From: Omphiscola glabra
Lineage: Eukaryota > Mollusca > Gastropoda > Lymnaeidae
Assembly (NCBI GenBank): GCA_964017045.1
Contig: OZ024804.1
Location: forward strand, 24,227,549 to 24,291,548
DNA length: 64,000 nt
Direction of reading: 5' to 3'
The notes below the pieces were generated by a model. The model was not told where the DNA came from and ran no database searches. It saw only the letters and a program-made list of their open reading frames with translations. Below are positions 1 to 12,297 of the stretch, one piece after another (positions within the stretch are counted from its first letter, which is position 1; every line of letters begins with the position of its first letter). Both the position numbers and the translations under genes were made by a program.

Positions 1-27
1 GGTCGCGACCCACAGGTTGAGAACCCC
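1..27. mobile_element. End of a family-A hAT MITE cut by the window edge
   Basis: GGTCGCGACCCACAGGTTGAGAACC is the reverse complement of the family-A left end (GGTTCTCAACCTGTGGGTCGCGACC). The rest lies outside the window. Confidence 0.75.
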
Positions 28-166
28 TGAACTAACTAGAGTCAAACAGTATACGGCGTTGTTGCTTTATAACGGTAATTTGTGACTACATCATTCACAA
101 ATCACACCCACCACACAAACATCACTTACATTTGTCTAAGCGTCTTCTCTTTTTTACTTTCTACAG

Positions 167-352
167 GTGCTGGACGCGGTGAAATCTCGCCATGGTGGCG
201 TGGGAATGCTTAAAAGAAAAGTTCCAAAATTATTCGCAGATGAATCCTATCATGATTGGGTCGATACGGCCACGCCACATACCACATTTCATGGCCGGAA
301 CACGTTAAAACAGAAGACAGAAACGCTGCGGTCTGGGCCGCACGTTGTTTAG
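167..352 (+). other. Possible exon of unknown gene behind a good splice acceptor
   Basis: A pyrimidine tract ending TTTTTTACTTTCTACAG (150-166) precedes an open frame reading VLDAVKSRHGGVGMLKRKVP and onward to a stop at about 350. I recognise no domain, and no partner exon is in the window. It may be chance. Confidence 0.2.
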
Positions 353-730
353 GTTTGAGGAGAGCCGATATAGCAGAAAAGAAAAAAATAAGAAAAAAAA
401 AGAACTCGTCCTGCCAATACAAACTGAGATTAAAACCACTGCAATGATAACAGGAGGCGGGCAGAGCAGGGCCGGGCAGAGCGTTGGACGGGTGTCAAGC
501 ACAGTGGAGAAACCCGTAGATCAACAATGTACGAGCTCTCTCTAAACATGCCGCCCAGAACGACCCAATTAGGGGACCCCAATTACAACACACACTTGAT
601 GGTCAAGCAACCAGGTAACGTAGAGGAATGGTCAATAATCGTACAGGAATTATAGGCCGGGAAGAATATATGTTCATTGAAAAGAGATATGGAAGCACAG
701 AAACGATACCACTGTCTAAGATTCCAGTAC
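353..730. other. Non-coding unique sequence
   Basis: AT-rich sequence with an A-rich stretch at 376-402. Nothing else is supported. Confidence 0.6.
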
Positions 731-905
731 ACGAATACACAGTAAGATCGAATATACCGTTTAGGAACAGTAAGAGTAAGATCGAATATACCGTTTAGGA
801 TTAGTAGGCTCGAATACACAATTTAGGATTAGTAGGATCGAATATATCTTTCTTGAAAAGTAGGATTAAATATACCGTTTAGAAATAGTAGGGTTGAATA
901 TACTG
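731..905. repeat. Degenerate tandem repeat (gatcgaatataccgtttagga-like)
   Basis: About five diverged units share 'atcgaatatacc' and 'tttaggannagtagg', spaced about 30-36 bp. This is an old minisatellite. Confidence 0.75.
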
Positions 906-1059
906 TTGGCAATGGTTAGCCAGAGTATAATTTTGCAATGGTAGAGTAGGAATATCATTGATTTTGAGTATTTATTTCGCTTAAATTTTTAAACAAATCG
1001 TAATCGAACACATGAATGTCAAGATTGTTTGTTACCACTGAATGCAATGACCAGATCAT

Positions 1060-1335
1060 AAATTTGCATGCAATCATCTCACGATACTCCTTAATGTAAT
1101 CATCATACGTGACTCATGCCTGTAATCACCACGCGATACGTTTACGTGTAATCATCTCAAGATACTCCTGCATGTAATTATCTCACGATACTTCTACATA
1201 TCATCCCACGACACTCCCGACATGTAATCATCACACGATACTCGTGCATTTAATCATCACACGATACTCGTGCAACCAATTGATACTCTCGCATGTAATC
1301 GTTTCACAATACCCTTGCATGTAACCATCTCAAAA
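1060..1335. repeat. Degenerate ~25-bp tandem repeat (catgtaatcatctcacgatact)
   Basis: About eleven diverged copies of 'tgtaatcatctcacgatact' with variable spacing. Confidence 0.8.
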
Positions 1336-1680
1336 TGCTTTAATTTATTTTATTTTTTCAAATTTCAAGGCATTTTTTGTTTATATGTCACTGGATCACA
1401 ATTGAAGTGCGGCCTCCTCGCTGACAGCCATCTATGACCATCACACTGACAACCATTCCACGTCTATGACCATCACACCGACAACCAAACCTACCAAGTT
1501 ATCTTGCATATTTGAACAATCCCACAATCTGACCCTGTTCGCTAATGATCTCTGCTGTAAATATTCACCTGCTAAGCCCAACATTTCCCCAAAGCTCATC
1601 TTAAGATGGCACGCTAACATTCGAGTGCAAGGTACGAATGGCGCCACCAAGACTAAACTCAAAGAGATGCTTTTTAACTC

Positions 1681-2878
1681 TGACACCACCATGCCTGACA
1701 CCACCAAGCCTGACACCACCAAGCCTGACACCACCCAGCCTGACACCACCATGCCTGACACCACCATGCATGACACCACCAAGCCTGACACCACCATGCC
1801 TGACACCACCATGCCTGACACCACCAAGCCTGACACCACCAAGCCTGACACCACCATGCCTGACACCACCATGCCTGACACCACCATGCCTGACACCACC
1901 AAGCCTGACACCACCATGCCTGACACCACCATGCCTGCCACCACCAAGCATGACACCACCAAGCCTGACACCACCATGCCTGACACCACCAAGCCTGACA
2001 CCACCAAGCATGACACCACCATGCATGACACCACCAAGCATGACACCACCAAGCCTGACACCACCAAGCCTGACACCACCATGCATGACACCACCAAGCC
2101 TGACACCACCATGCATGACACCACCAAGCATGACACCACCAAGCATGACACCACCAAGCATGACACCACCAAGCATGACACCACCATGCATGACACCACC
2201 AAGCATGACACCACCAAGCATGAGACCACCATGCATGACACCACCAAGCCTGACACCACCATGCATGACACCACCAAGCCTGACACCACCATGCCTGACA
2301 CCACCAAGCATGACACCACCAAGCCTGACACCACCATGCCTGACACCACCAAGCATGACACCACCATGCATGACACCACCATGCATAACACCACCATGCA
2401 TGACACCACCAAGCCTGACACCACCAAGCATGACACCGCCAAGCATGACACCACCATGCATGACACCACCAAGCATGACACCACCATGCATGACACCACC
2501 AAGCATGACACCACCAAGCATGACACCACCAAGCCTGACACCACCATGCATGACACCACCAAGCATGACACCACCAAGCCTGACACCACAATGCCTGACA
2601 CCACCAAGCATGACACCACCAAGCATGACACCACCAAGCATGACACCACCAAGCATGACACCGCCATGCATGACACCGCCATGCCTGACACCAACATGCA
2701 TGACACCACCAAGCATGACACCACAATGCCTGACACCACCATGCCTGACACCACCATGCCTGACAACACCATGCCTGACACCACCATGCCTGACACCACC
2801 AAGCATGACACCACCAAGCATGACACCACCAAGCATGACACCACCAAGCATGACACCACCAAGCATGACACCACCAAG
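1681..2878. repeat. 15-bp minisatellite, about 80 copies
   Basis: The unit is TGACACCACCAWGCM, with two main variable positions (A/T and C/A). Because 15 is a multiple of 3 and the unit lacks stops in five frames, 350-480-codon open frames appear on both strands. Their products (DTTKP, TPPSL, VVSCL repeats) are artefacts. One would need a transcript to argue otherwise. Confidence 0.97.
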
Positions 2879-2995
2879 CTCCTTCTTTAAGGTTAAGTCA
2901 TATTTCGGTGGTTATGGGTTTGAACGGTACTCGTATGCTCAAAGATATCTTTAATACTCCTAAAGCAGTGCTACCAAAAATTGTCTATACTCAGA

Positions 2996-3127
2996 ACATC
3001 TTACGAATCTTATTAACCAAGTCTGGCATCTATTCAAACAGTTTAACAAAGCCACACATCTATGCAAAAGAGTTAACCAGGTCTGGCATATATTCAAATT
3101 TGTAACCAAGTCTGGCATCCTTACAAA
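2996..3127. repeat. Degenerate ~30-bp repeat, about 4 copies
   Basis: Units share 'aaccaagtctggcatctatt' and 'caaannngttaac'. Confidence 0.7.
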
Positions 3128-3870
3128 GGTTACAATACATGTTAAATTTGAAAAATTGAAATCTAATTTGCGTATTACATAGGGAATTGTAGAATGTAGA
3201 AAATAAAACGTGTGACTTATTCCGTAAAGTGATATGCTAAATTAGAAATTAAACCAACATATGCACATTTATATTACCATCACAACTTGATGGTTAATGG
3301 CTTTTCTGTTGTTATCACTTTGTCTCGCACCCCTTGAACTTATAAAGTTTTGAGCGTATCAAAATAACTAACGAAGGAGGAAAAATAAATGCTTCAATTT
3401 AATGTGATCACTTTCAAAGACGCCGGGATCACTGCATTGTAAGAATATTGTTCATGCCATTTCGTAATTAGCCACCATGGACCACAGGAGCAACTGACGG
3501 ACCCCACCCCCCACACGAAAACCACCATAGTATATAGACCTAATTAATGTAGATCATCATTAGTCATCTTGAATACAACACATCTTTTCAAACACAGATG
3601 TAAGAATCACGGTGCTTAAAACATATGGCGCAAAAGATGTAGAAAACAAGTTAATGTCTTTTTAGGCTCTGTGTGTGCACACCTTTTTGAAGAGGGGGTT
3701 TCGTCAAACGCAAAGCGACACGTCGAATAGTTTGGTACGGAAATTCTACACCAAAATACGTTGCTTTGTGTTGATTTCAGTGTGCAGCTTAGTATCAAAA
3801 TAAATAAAAATGAGTTATTCTTTCAACTCGACCACGTACGTGGCTTACCGCGATTTGCTCTTCTAAAAGT
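3128..3870. other. Non-coding unique sequence
   Basis: AT-rich. No gene, RNA or transposon end is seen. Confidence 0.6.
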
Positions 3871-4416
3871 GCAACCATGTAGAGAAGACGGGGGTCGACT
3901 TTATGGACTAAACTCTACTTATCTCCTGTAGAGAAGACGGGGGTCGACTTTATGGACCAAACTCTACTTATCTCCTGTAGAGAAAATGGGGATCGACTTT
4001 ATGGATCAAACTCTACTTATCTCCTGTAGAGAAGACGGAGGTCGACTTTATGGACTAAACTCTACTTATCTCCTGTAGAGATGATGGGGGTCGACTTTAT
4101 GGACTAAACTCTACTTATCTCCTGTAGAGAAGACGGGGGTCGACTTTATGGACCAAACTCTACTTATCTCCTGTAGAGAAAATGGGGATCGACTTTATGG
4201 ACCAAACTCTACTTATCTCCTGTAGAGAAAATGGGGATCGACTTTATGGATTAAACTCTACTTATCTCCTGTAGAGAAGACGGGGGTCGACTTTATGGAC
4301 TAAACTCTACTTATCTCATGTAGAGATGATGGGGGTCGACTTTATGGACTAAAATCTACTTATCTCCTGTAGAGAAGATGGGGGTCGACTTTATGAACTA
4401 AACTCTACTTATCTCC
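3871..4416. repeat. 49-bp minisatellite, about 11 copies
   Basis: Units contain 'gggggtcgactttatggact' and a CTCTAC-N9-GTAGAG inverted repeat across the unit junction that could form a 6-bp-stem hairpin in every copy. Confidence 0.95.
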
Positions 4417-7400
4417 GGATAGTGAAAAAGGCAGGAGCAATTCTTCACGTCTGAAATCTCTCCAACAAGGCTAAGCACCCAAAGAATGTGTCAGCGCGGT
4501 GCCTGTTGTCACTTATCATAGCATTCGCCGGCCTAAGGAAGGGTGAGGGGGCCGGGCAGGGGGGAGGGGGGTCAGCCCATTCTTAAGCTTGAGAGTCTCT
4601 AACAGCTGGTCTCTGGGAGACTCAAAGAGTTCCGTGGATTTTGGCGGAGTGACCGCAAACACGGAAATAGCTGACCGGGAAGGGGGGTGTGACAGCGGTA
4701 GATAAGAACAATTAGTTCAGTATTCAATATATGGAGCTCTAACATCACGGAAAATTGAGTATATAATACATGCCATAGAGCTATAAAATCACAAATTATC
4801 TTTAGTTTAAAAACATTATAACAACCCTGAACTTTTAGCTAAAGCCGAAAGCAAATATCCACCAACAGAGCTGCACAGCTACATTACCTGTCAGTACCAA
4901 CTGGTTGTTATAAAACAAAAACTTTGTGTCAAAAGTCATATGTCTAAATCTGACTGCTTATTGTGGGCACGAATAAGTCTTTACATTTCGCGACATTTGC
5001 ATTATTCGGAAGAATAGTTTTTTGTTTTTGTTTTTTTTTTAACCTGAAGTCATGGAATATGTAGGACATTTAGCGATATGATTAGTTTGTCGATCTGAAC
5101 AAAAAACATAAAATAAAAGTTTCCTGAATTTTATGTAATTATGTCATATGTTTGTATATGGTTTAACTTAAACATTCAAAAAATCAATGATGGTCACAGT
5201 TAACATTTATATATGTACACTACATGCACGTATGAGATATACATAAATCATACATTTTAATAAGTCGAGAAATCAGAAGGAGCGAAATAATCGACTGGCT
5301 GTCACATTGCAACAGCCATCCAGATAACAGCTTCTACCCTAATAACGTAATAGAATACAGCAGCTCCTAGCCTAACAGAAAACAACAGCTTTCATCCCAC
5401 TAGTGTAGCAGAAAACAGTGTTCATCCATTCCAACAGAACATGAACTTTCATCCCACTAGAGTAGCAGACAACAGCTTGCGCCCCACGAGACTATGTCAA
5501 AGGTCCGACACGAAGTTCTTAAGTTGTAGAAGAGGAGAAGCATGGCAGTGAAAATCGCAGGCACAACAGTAACAGTCATTAATATTTAGAATAATTTCGG
5601 TTGTATGCGTATCTTTGAGCCATATCAACAACTGGGGTCTTAAGTCCAACAGGTACGAAGGAGACTATCACACGTTTTACTGTTTGATTCGTCCAGGATA
5701 GTTGATGTCCTTCTCCTTGGTCATGTGAATCGTGGGCAGCCGTAGGAAGCGGCGTGTCTGTCGTTTGTGTTTTGCCTTTTATTCGCAGCGCCAGGCTGAC
5801 GCATTAAATGGACAATGGCTATCCCTGGACTCGCACAGTGACCTCAAGCCAGCAGCATTCCTGACATATTTTAGGAGTCCATTCTTTTCTCCATGGTCGG
5901 AGGTAGAACTGCGGACGTCGTTTTGTTAGTTAATCACACAGACATCCTATGTATCAAATCAAGGTGAAAGTCTTGATTCCAAGTTATTAACATACGCTTT
6001 ACAGTCATTTTTTAAAAATCGTGCATCCACGAGGGAGCGTGTCTGGTGGAAGGGGGTTGGAGGGGTGGCGGCAACACGAACGAGTGGCTCTTTATTGTTA
6101 AAAATCTTATAAATATAGCAGTATCGCCTCCCCTCGATCCGGCCCATCCCATCACGGGTCATCTCCCCTTCATGACCAACGATAATGCGCTTACCTGACT
6201 AAGTGGGATAAGGACAATGCTGACGAGATAGGATTGTATCGGCGTGACAAGCCAACCGTGAACATTTCAAAAGATTTGGGACTTAAGGGCTCGCGCCAGC
6301 ACATCGTGCCCAGCAAATCTCACCGGACAGCTTAGAAGTAAAGCCCCCCCCCCCCCCCTCTTTTTTTTTTTTTTGCCTTTCTTTTATGTAGGCATGTAGG
6401 TGTAGTGGCTGTGGACGAGGGGAACCCCGACGCCTGTTGATGTAGCACATTAACGACGTCACCAGCTCTAAACGATTTGGCTGAATGGACTAGAATTTAA
6501 GTAACAAAAGTTCCAACACTCAGCGATCATTACATTCTATCAACATCATTTTGATGACTATATCATTTTAAACCTGTTCGTCAAATTAATTTTTAAAGTG
6601 CAAATTTTAAACTATATTTCGTTGGTATTCCAATTATGAAACGAATCCTAACAAAATCACCCCAACCTTCCAAGCCATGTGATAGCCACACAAAAAAAGT
6701 CCAGAATGGCTGCCATAGAATTACACTATATCAACTATCCACAGAGATGAGGCGCCCCCCCCCCCACCTCCAGTCAGTGAGTAATAAAAACCAGCTGTGC
6801 TGCCTATTTCGGTTTTGTTTTTATTTGGCAGGGGTGAGATGATGGGGGAGGGGGGGAAGGTTGAAATCGTAGGCGGTTGGTGAAAAGGTAAGATCTTTTT
6901 TTTTAAATACACCATGATGACCCCCGCACCTTCACCCCACCACCCCATTCTGGGCTACGAGGTGGGCGGGAGGGAGGAGGATGCCTTAAACGTAAGCAAA
7001 TGGCGGGAGATGTTAACGAGAGCCAGGCAGACGTAGGCTTGAAATGCCCTCGTGCCGTACACAATGGGACTGCTATACTATAACACAATGGGAATGACTT
7101 TCTCTTTCTTTTAAATGAAAGTAGAGATCAGACATTTTAAAATCAGAACCGTTAGACGGCTAGTTCTAATCCTATAAACAAAGGGAGGCATTTAATCAGA
7201 TAATTTCAATCCCCCGTGGCTGTGGCCAAAACTTGGGATGTGTCGGTGAAAGAGAAGGAACCGTTGAAATTGGCAGGAGGCGCAGAAGAAGGTTAAAATA
7301 AGTTGGAGTGAAGAAGAAGGTGATATGTGTATGAGGAGGAAATATAAACCATGGGATGTCAAAAATGTTAAAATCATGTTAACACAGTCCTAACATCGTC

Positions 7401-8965
7401 TCACTCACATGATGTCTCTATATTTCACTTATAATTAACCTTTACTTCGCCTCTTACAGACAGTATTCGTAGCATGCAATTTGTAACTTTTTATTGACAA
7501 ATAAAACGTGACGAAACCATACCAGTGATTTTTAATTTTTTTTTTTTTATTTATGGTCGCAGTCATTAAAAAATTGTCTTACTGACTCTAAAAATCAGAG
7601 AACCCTCACCCTGGTCACTAAACGCTGTCCAGGTTTGCCTCTAACCAGCCAAATGCTAGGTCAAAAAAATAAATCAAAACACTTCTTGACTTTGATTTGA
7701 ACACGCCAGTCTTACTGTTCTTTAAGCACTCCTGTGTTAACTATTGGTTACCAAAGGGCAAAAAAACACCGAGAAAACGACACGCCATGGGCTTGGGGTA
7801 TCAGTATCTCGCCTCTGTATCTACTACTGTTGGTCGACTATGGCGTTACACACAGCGGTACGACAACCGACTGACCCAGTTGTACCGACCTAAGACTAAG
7901 AGGGTCGTGCGAGGAATTTAAACGGTCCTTCCAGTAAAATGCCGAGTCACGGCAAGGCAAATGTCCTTGTCATTATTTTTTGTCTAAAAGGTCCATTAGT
8001 ACACGACAGTAAAATAGCTGAAGACGTTGACTCTAAAAACTTGGCCGTGCATGTCTGGAATACGCTAAATGAGCAGATTTTTCTTAAGCACTATCGTTAC
8101 GCCTCAGCTGACTAGAAAGAGAAGAAAAAAACTGGCCAAATTAGTGACATTAAAACTGGATTGTAAATTATATAGTTACACGCTCTAAACGTTACTGCTA
8201 CGCAAAATAAATGACGGGTACGCTTGGGACGGGGTTAATTACCTGAAAGATCCATTTCGGAAATTTATACTTAAACAAGTACATATTAGATATACGAGAC
8301 ACACGTTGAGTAAAAAAAAAAAAAAAATTTTTTTTAAAAAGCTTATTTACCCATAAACAAAACTGGATTAATTTTTACAACGAGTATATTTATTACCATA
8401 AAGATAGCATCTTGTTAAAAATAATATACGAAATTGCTTCCGGTCCTTGGGAAGTATTTTTTAAAAATAACATACTGAATTTTAATTATTATTATCTTTT
8501 GCTTATCTGCAAGTAAGCTGGCATCATTCGCGTTTTTAAGCCAGCCGGGAAAATATAATCCTTAACAAGACGCATTAATTTGACTTGAATCAATCGCTGA
8601 TTCCTACCGTAAGAAGATTAGAATAATTGGAGCCCTCTTGTGATCAATTCCTTTTGATTGACTCGACCCAGCGAGCCGAGACTTTAAATTGACTGCCAGG
8701 CCGTTTAGAAATACAATTTCTGCTCATTATTGCACAAACCTAATTGATTCCGTATTACCACTTACCAGGTGACGGACCGGCAAAAATTTGTGGTGAAAAA
8801 AAAAATTGCTTAAAAATTATTTTTTTCAATAAAAACGTCCGAGGTTTGAGCCGGTGATCAATAAGACCAATAGTGGTAAAAGTTGAACGCGCTACTTTCA
8901 ACATGTCATAAAACAATGGCGTGAGCACCGGCTAGTGGTCCAATGCACACTGGAGCAACACCAGC
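4417..8965. other. Gene-free mostly unique DNA
   Basis: No coding gene is supported. It holds a G-rich stretch at 4535-4575 and a degenerate ~40-bp repeat (acagctttcatcccactag) at about 5325-5480. A C17 run with T-run lies at about 6342-6376, other homopolymers at 6752-6763 and 7537-7549, and A/T runs at about 8313-8338. A homeodomain-motif-rich non-repetitive block lies at about 8560-8770. Short open frames here have no recognisable content. Confidence 0.6.
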
Positions 8966-9153
8966 ACACAGCAGGTCTGTGACCAGACACACCGGGTCTA
9001 TCACTACTCACAAGACAGACCAGTGACACAGCAGGTCTGTGACCAGACACACCGGGTCTATCACTAGACAGACCAGGTCTGTGACCAGATACACCGGGTC
9101 TATCACAAGACAGACCAGGTCTGTGACAAGACACACCGGGTCTATCACTAGAC
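8966..9153. repeat. ~45-60-bp imperfect repeat with palindrome
   Basis: About four copies of 'cagacacaccgggtctatcac' alternate with ACAGACC-A-GGTCTGT, a near-perfect 15-bp palindrome. Confidence 0.85.
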
Positions 9154-9354
9154 ACCACAAGTAGAATTGTCAAATAATAGACACACACACCTGATTTGGT
9201 TATTAGCAATGGTAGGGAAACGTAAAACATACCATTAGAGAATTGTATATATAATAAGAAGTCTAAGAATTGTATTTTTTTTAATCAGGCATATCTTGTG
9301 GTCGTATTATGATGAGATATTCAAAACCGCCACGCAAATTGTTAGATATTAAGT

Positions 9355-9725
9355 TATCCATCCCCTTGGCGCTACAGCCCATGTAGGGCTTTGGCCTGCG
9401 CCTGTCTCACTACTCCCTTCCATCCATCCATATGGCGCTACAGCCATGTAGGACCCTGGCCTGCCTCACAACTCCCTTCCATCATCATCATTGGCGCTAA
9501 AGCCCATGTAGGGCCCTGGCCTGCCTCACAACTCCCTTCATCCATCATCATCAGTGGCGCTACAGCCCATGTAGGGCCCTAGCCTGCCTCACAACTCCCT
9601 TCCATCATCATCATCAATGGCGCTACAGCCCATGTAGGGCTTTGGCCTGCTTCACTACTCCCTTCCATTCATCCATCCCTGTGGTGCTACAGCCCATGTA
9701 GGGCCCTGGCCTGCTCCACCACAAA
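9355..9725 (-). repeat. Tandemly repeated LINE 3'-tail, about six 60-bp units
   Basis: Six imperfect units share 'ggcgctacagcccatgtagg' followed by a CTGGCCTGCCTCAC block and CATCAT/CATCC runs. On the minus strand the unit reads as the last codons of a LINE (ending ...LHGL-stop) plus its ATG-rich tail. A related single copy ends the antisense LINE near 38410-38455. Confidence 0.75.
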
Positions 9726-9831
9726 GGGAATTAGCTTGAAATGTACACAACGTTTTCAATGGTGTGTGAATAAATATTATATTACAGTTGACTCACTATG
9801 GAGCAAATATTCTGTTTAGATCTAAGTTTGT

Positions 9832-10125
9832 GAATGACTGTGTACTGATGGATGACTGTGTACTGATGGATGACTGTGTACCGATGGATGACTGTGTACC
9901 GATGGATGACTGTGTACTGATGGATGACTGTGTACCGATGGATGACTGTGTACCGACGGATGACTGTGTACCGACGGATGACTGTGTACCGATGGATGAC
10001 TGTGTACTGATGGATGACTGTGTACTGATGGATGACTGTGTACCGGTGGATGACTGTGTACCGATGGATGACTGTGTACAAGTGAATGATCGTGTACCAA
10101 TGGATGACCGTACACCAATGAATGA
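9832..10125. repeat. 18-bp minisatellite, about 16 copies
   Basis: The unit is 'gatgactgtgtaccgatg', with C/T variation at one site. Open frames on both strands (VHSHPS, CVPMDD) are artefacts of the 18-bp period. Confidence 0.95.
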
Positions 10126-10130
10126 CTTCA

Positions 10131-11269
10131 ACTGTACTGCTTAATGAAACTGAATAAATGTCATACAGATAGAAAATATGTTCCACCAGACATACATCTG
10201 TTCTATTTCAAATAATGGCAAGAGTACACAGCTAGCAGAAAGAAAAAAAAACAACACACACACATTTAAGATGAAAAAACACAACAACAACAACAAAAAA
10301 ACAGAAATAAATCCAATGAAAAGGTCAAGCAGTTAATGAATTAAGTTATCAGGAAATGAATTAAGTTATCAGGACAGATACTTTGAGAGAAAAAAAAGGG
10401 GGGGGGGGATTGACAATAAGAGAGTTTCGACTAAAGTCATTACGTCAATATCAATACCTAATGAGACCGATGCTGGTTGTTGGAGCTGTTAGCTTTTCTT
10501 TATAAGAGGCAATAATCCATTTAGTGCAGTCGATAGACAATAAACTAGAAGACATTAACATTAGACTGGGGAGTGATCATCCATCTATTGTAGATAATTG
10601 AATCAGTTTTGAGAAGATATTTATCATGGTCGCCGGGGATTCAATGCATGAGACTGGAACATTGTGATGATATAAAGAACATTGTGATGATATAAAGAGC
10701 ATTGTGATGACATAAAGAACGTGTATCCAAGTATACGAATCTTGTGGTGTGTGCATGTCATGATAACACAATAAAAACAATAACAATTGAATACTGATTT
10801 TGACTTTTATGCACTTAATGTAGAGATTTACTGATTCACTGTGATGCCTAAAATATGCATGGAGAGTAGATTATTAAAAGTAAATGATGTTTTAAATTCC
10901 AATTTTACCAGGTAAAAATTTCATTTATCCATAGGACACCACCTTGCCCCAGTTCAATGGAAACATAATAACTCAATACAGGTCAAATTGATTTAACTCA
11001 ATACAGGTCAAATTGATTTAGAAAAAAATCACATAGGAGCCAGAAGAACAATTTGACACTAATTCAATAATAATGCTCACAATTTCATGACAATGAAAAA
11101 AAAAATATATAAAACACCCGAAAGAAATGGACAAGCTTGCAAATCTTTTTTTTAACCCCAAAACAATATATAAAATGTTTCAGTTAATTATTTTTTAAAT
11201 TTCTTATTCAAATAAGTTAAATATTAGGTCCCTTGGCCTCAGTTAGGCAGCAGACATGAACCATCACCA
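10131..11269. other. Gene-free AT-rich DNA with small duplications
   Basis: Short direct duplications: 'aatgaattaagttatcagga' x2 (10335-10375), 'acattgtgatgatataaag' x3 (10659-10717), 'aactcaatacaggtcaaatt' x2 (10970-11016). A and G runs lie at 10241-10410. Confidence 0.65.
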
Positions 11270-11277
11270 CCTTAAAG

Positions 11278-11471
11278 AAGCGGTTATCAACCTGTGGGTC
11301 GCAACCCCTTAGGGGGGGGGGGGGGGGGTCGAACTACCCTTTCACAAGACCATCGGAAAATACATATACTCTTACAGTTATGAAGCATCAACGAAAACAA
11401 TTTTGTGGTTGGGGTTCACCACAACATAGGAGGTGTAAGGGTCGCGGCATTACGAAGGTTGAGAATCACTG
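11278..11471. mobile_element. hAT-type MITE (family A), with 8-bp TSD
   Basis: The 194-bp element has inverted ends (AAGCGGTTATCAACC / GGTTGAGAATCACTG). It is flanked by a perfect 8-bp duplication CCTTAAAG at 11270-11277 and 11472-11479, the hallmark of hAT transposition. It has no coding capacity and carries a G18 run near its left end. The sequence resembles non-autonomous hAT elements known from vertebrates and some invertebrates (SPIN/URR1-like ends), as remembered rather than searched. Confidence 0.88.
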
Positions 11472-12097
11472 CCTTAAAGAAAAACTGTCCAAGCAACATA
11501 AATGAGTACAATCATGAAGTCTCATACAAAATTGTGTCCTAATGTGACATCTTTTTTAAAACTGTGAAAGCTTTAACCATTATTAAAATAAACATCTTGT
11601 TAATTCTTTTTTCTTCAAATTGGCATCTATGCAGAACTTTCTACTTTCATGTTTTTCCATCTCAACTATTTATTTCTGTTAGAGTTGGAAGGGATTACCC
11701 ATTTTCAAGTCATTTCTGTACAAATCACAATGCCTATCCAATTGACCTATTGCTATATGTGCATAGGTCTTTAGAAGTGGATCAGAACTGAACACTGGAA
11801 TTTATTTTAGCAGATTAATTAATTTATTATATTAGCTAGAGGGATATGTATATTAATATTAATGCTATCCATGTCATCAATATATATATCAAATTTATAG
11901 AATCTATAGAGAGTTATATAATGAAGATATTACACACCTGTAAGTTATAAAATGATTTCCTAGATTAGATGTTTCTCTCAGGTAAATAATAATATTACCT
12001 GTAATTAATTACGACCATCGTCAAAATCCTAATGATCATACAATTTAAACAGGACGAACTACTGACATACAAAAATATCATACATGATACATTTACA

Positions 12098-12289
12098 CAG
12101 GGCCGGCCTTAGGCCACTGCAACCTATGCGGCCGCAGTGGGCCCCGCACTTTCACAGGCCCCACCCCGAATTTATTTTCTAATACAAAATCTTAATTTTC
12201 ACTGATTGTCCTTGTCCTCATTCCTACACAGACAGGGCCCCGCGCAATCCGTTTCGCATTGGGCCCTGCAATTGTTAGGGTCGGCCCTG
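12098..12289. mobile_element. hAT-type MITE (family B), perfect 8-bp TSD
   Basis: The 192-bp element has ends CAGGGCCGGCC / GGTCGGCCCTG. It is flanked by perfect duplications CATTTACA at 12090-12097 and 12290-12297. GC-rich ends surround an AT-rich core (aatttattttctaatacaaa). There is no coding capacity. Confidence 0.9.
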
Positions 12290-12297
12290 CATTTACA

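Noticed and set aside
1441..2954. Open frames of 350-478 codons on both strands over the 15-bp array
   Set aside because: The unit length is a multiple of three and lacks stops, so several frames are open at once. The translations are five-residue repeats, with no promoter, splice or domain evidence.
9782..10186. Histidine-rich and TVIHRY-repeat frames
   Set aside because: Artefacts of the 18-bp minisatellite on both strands.
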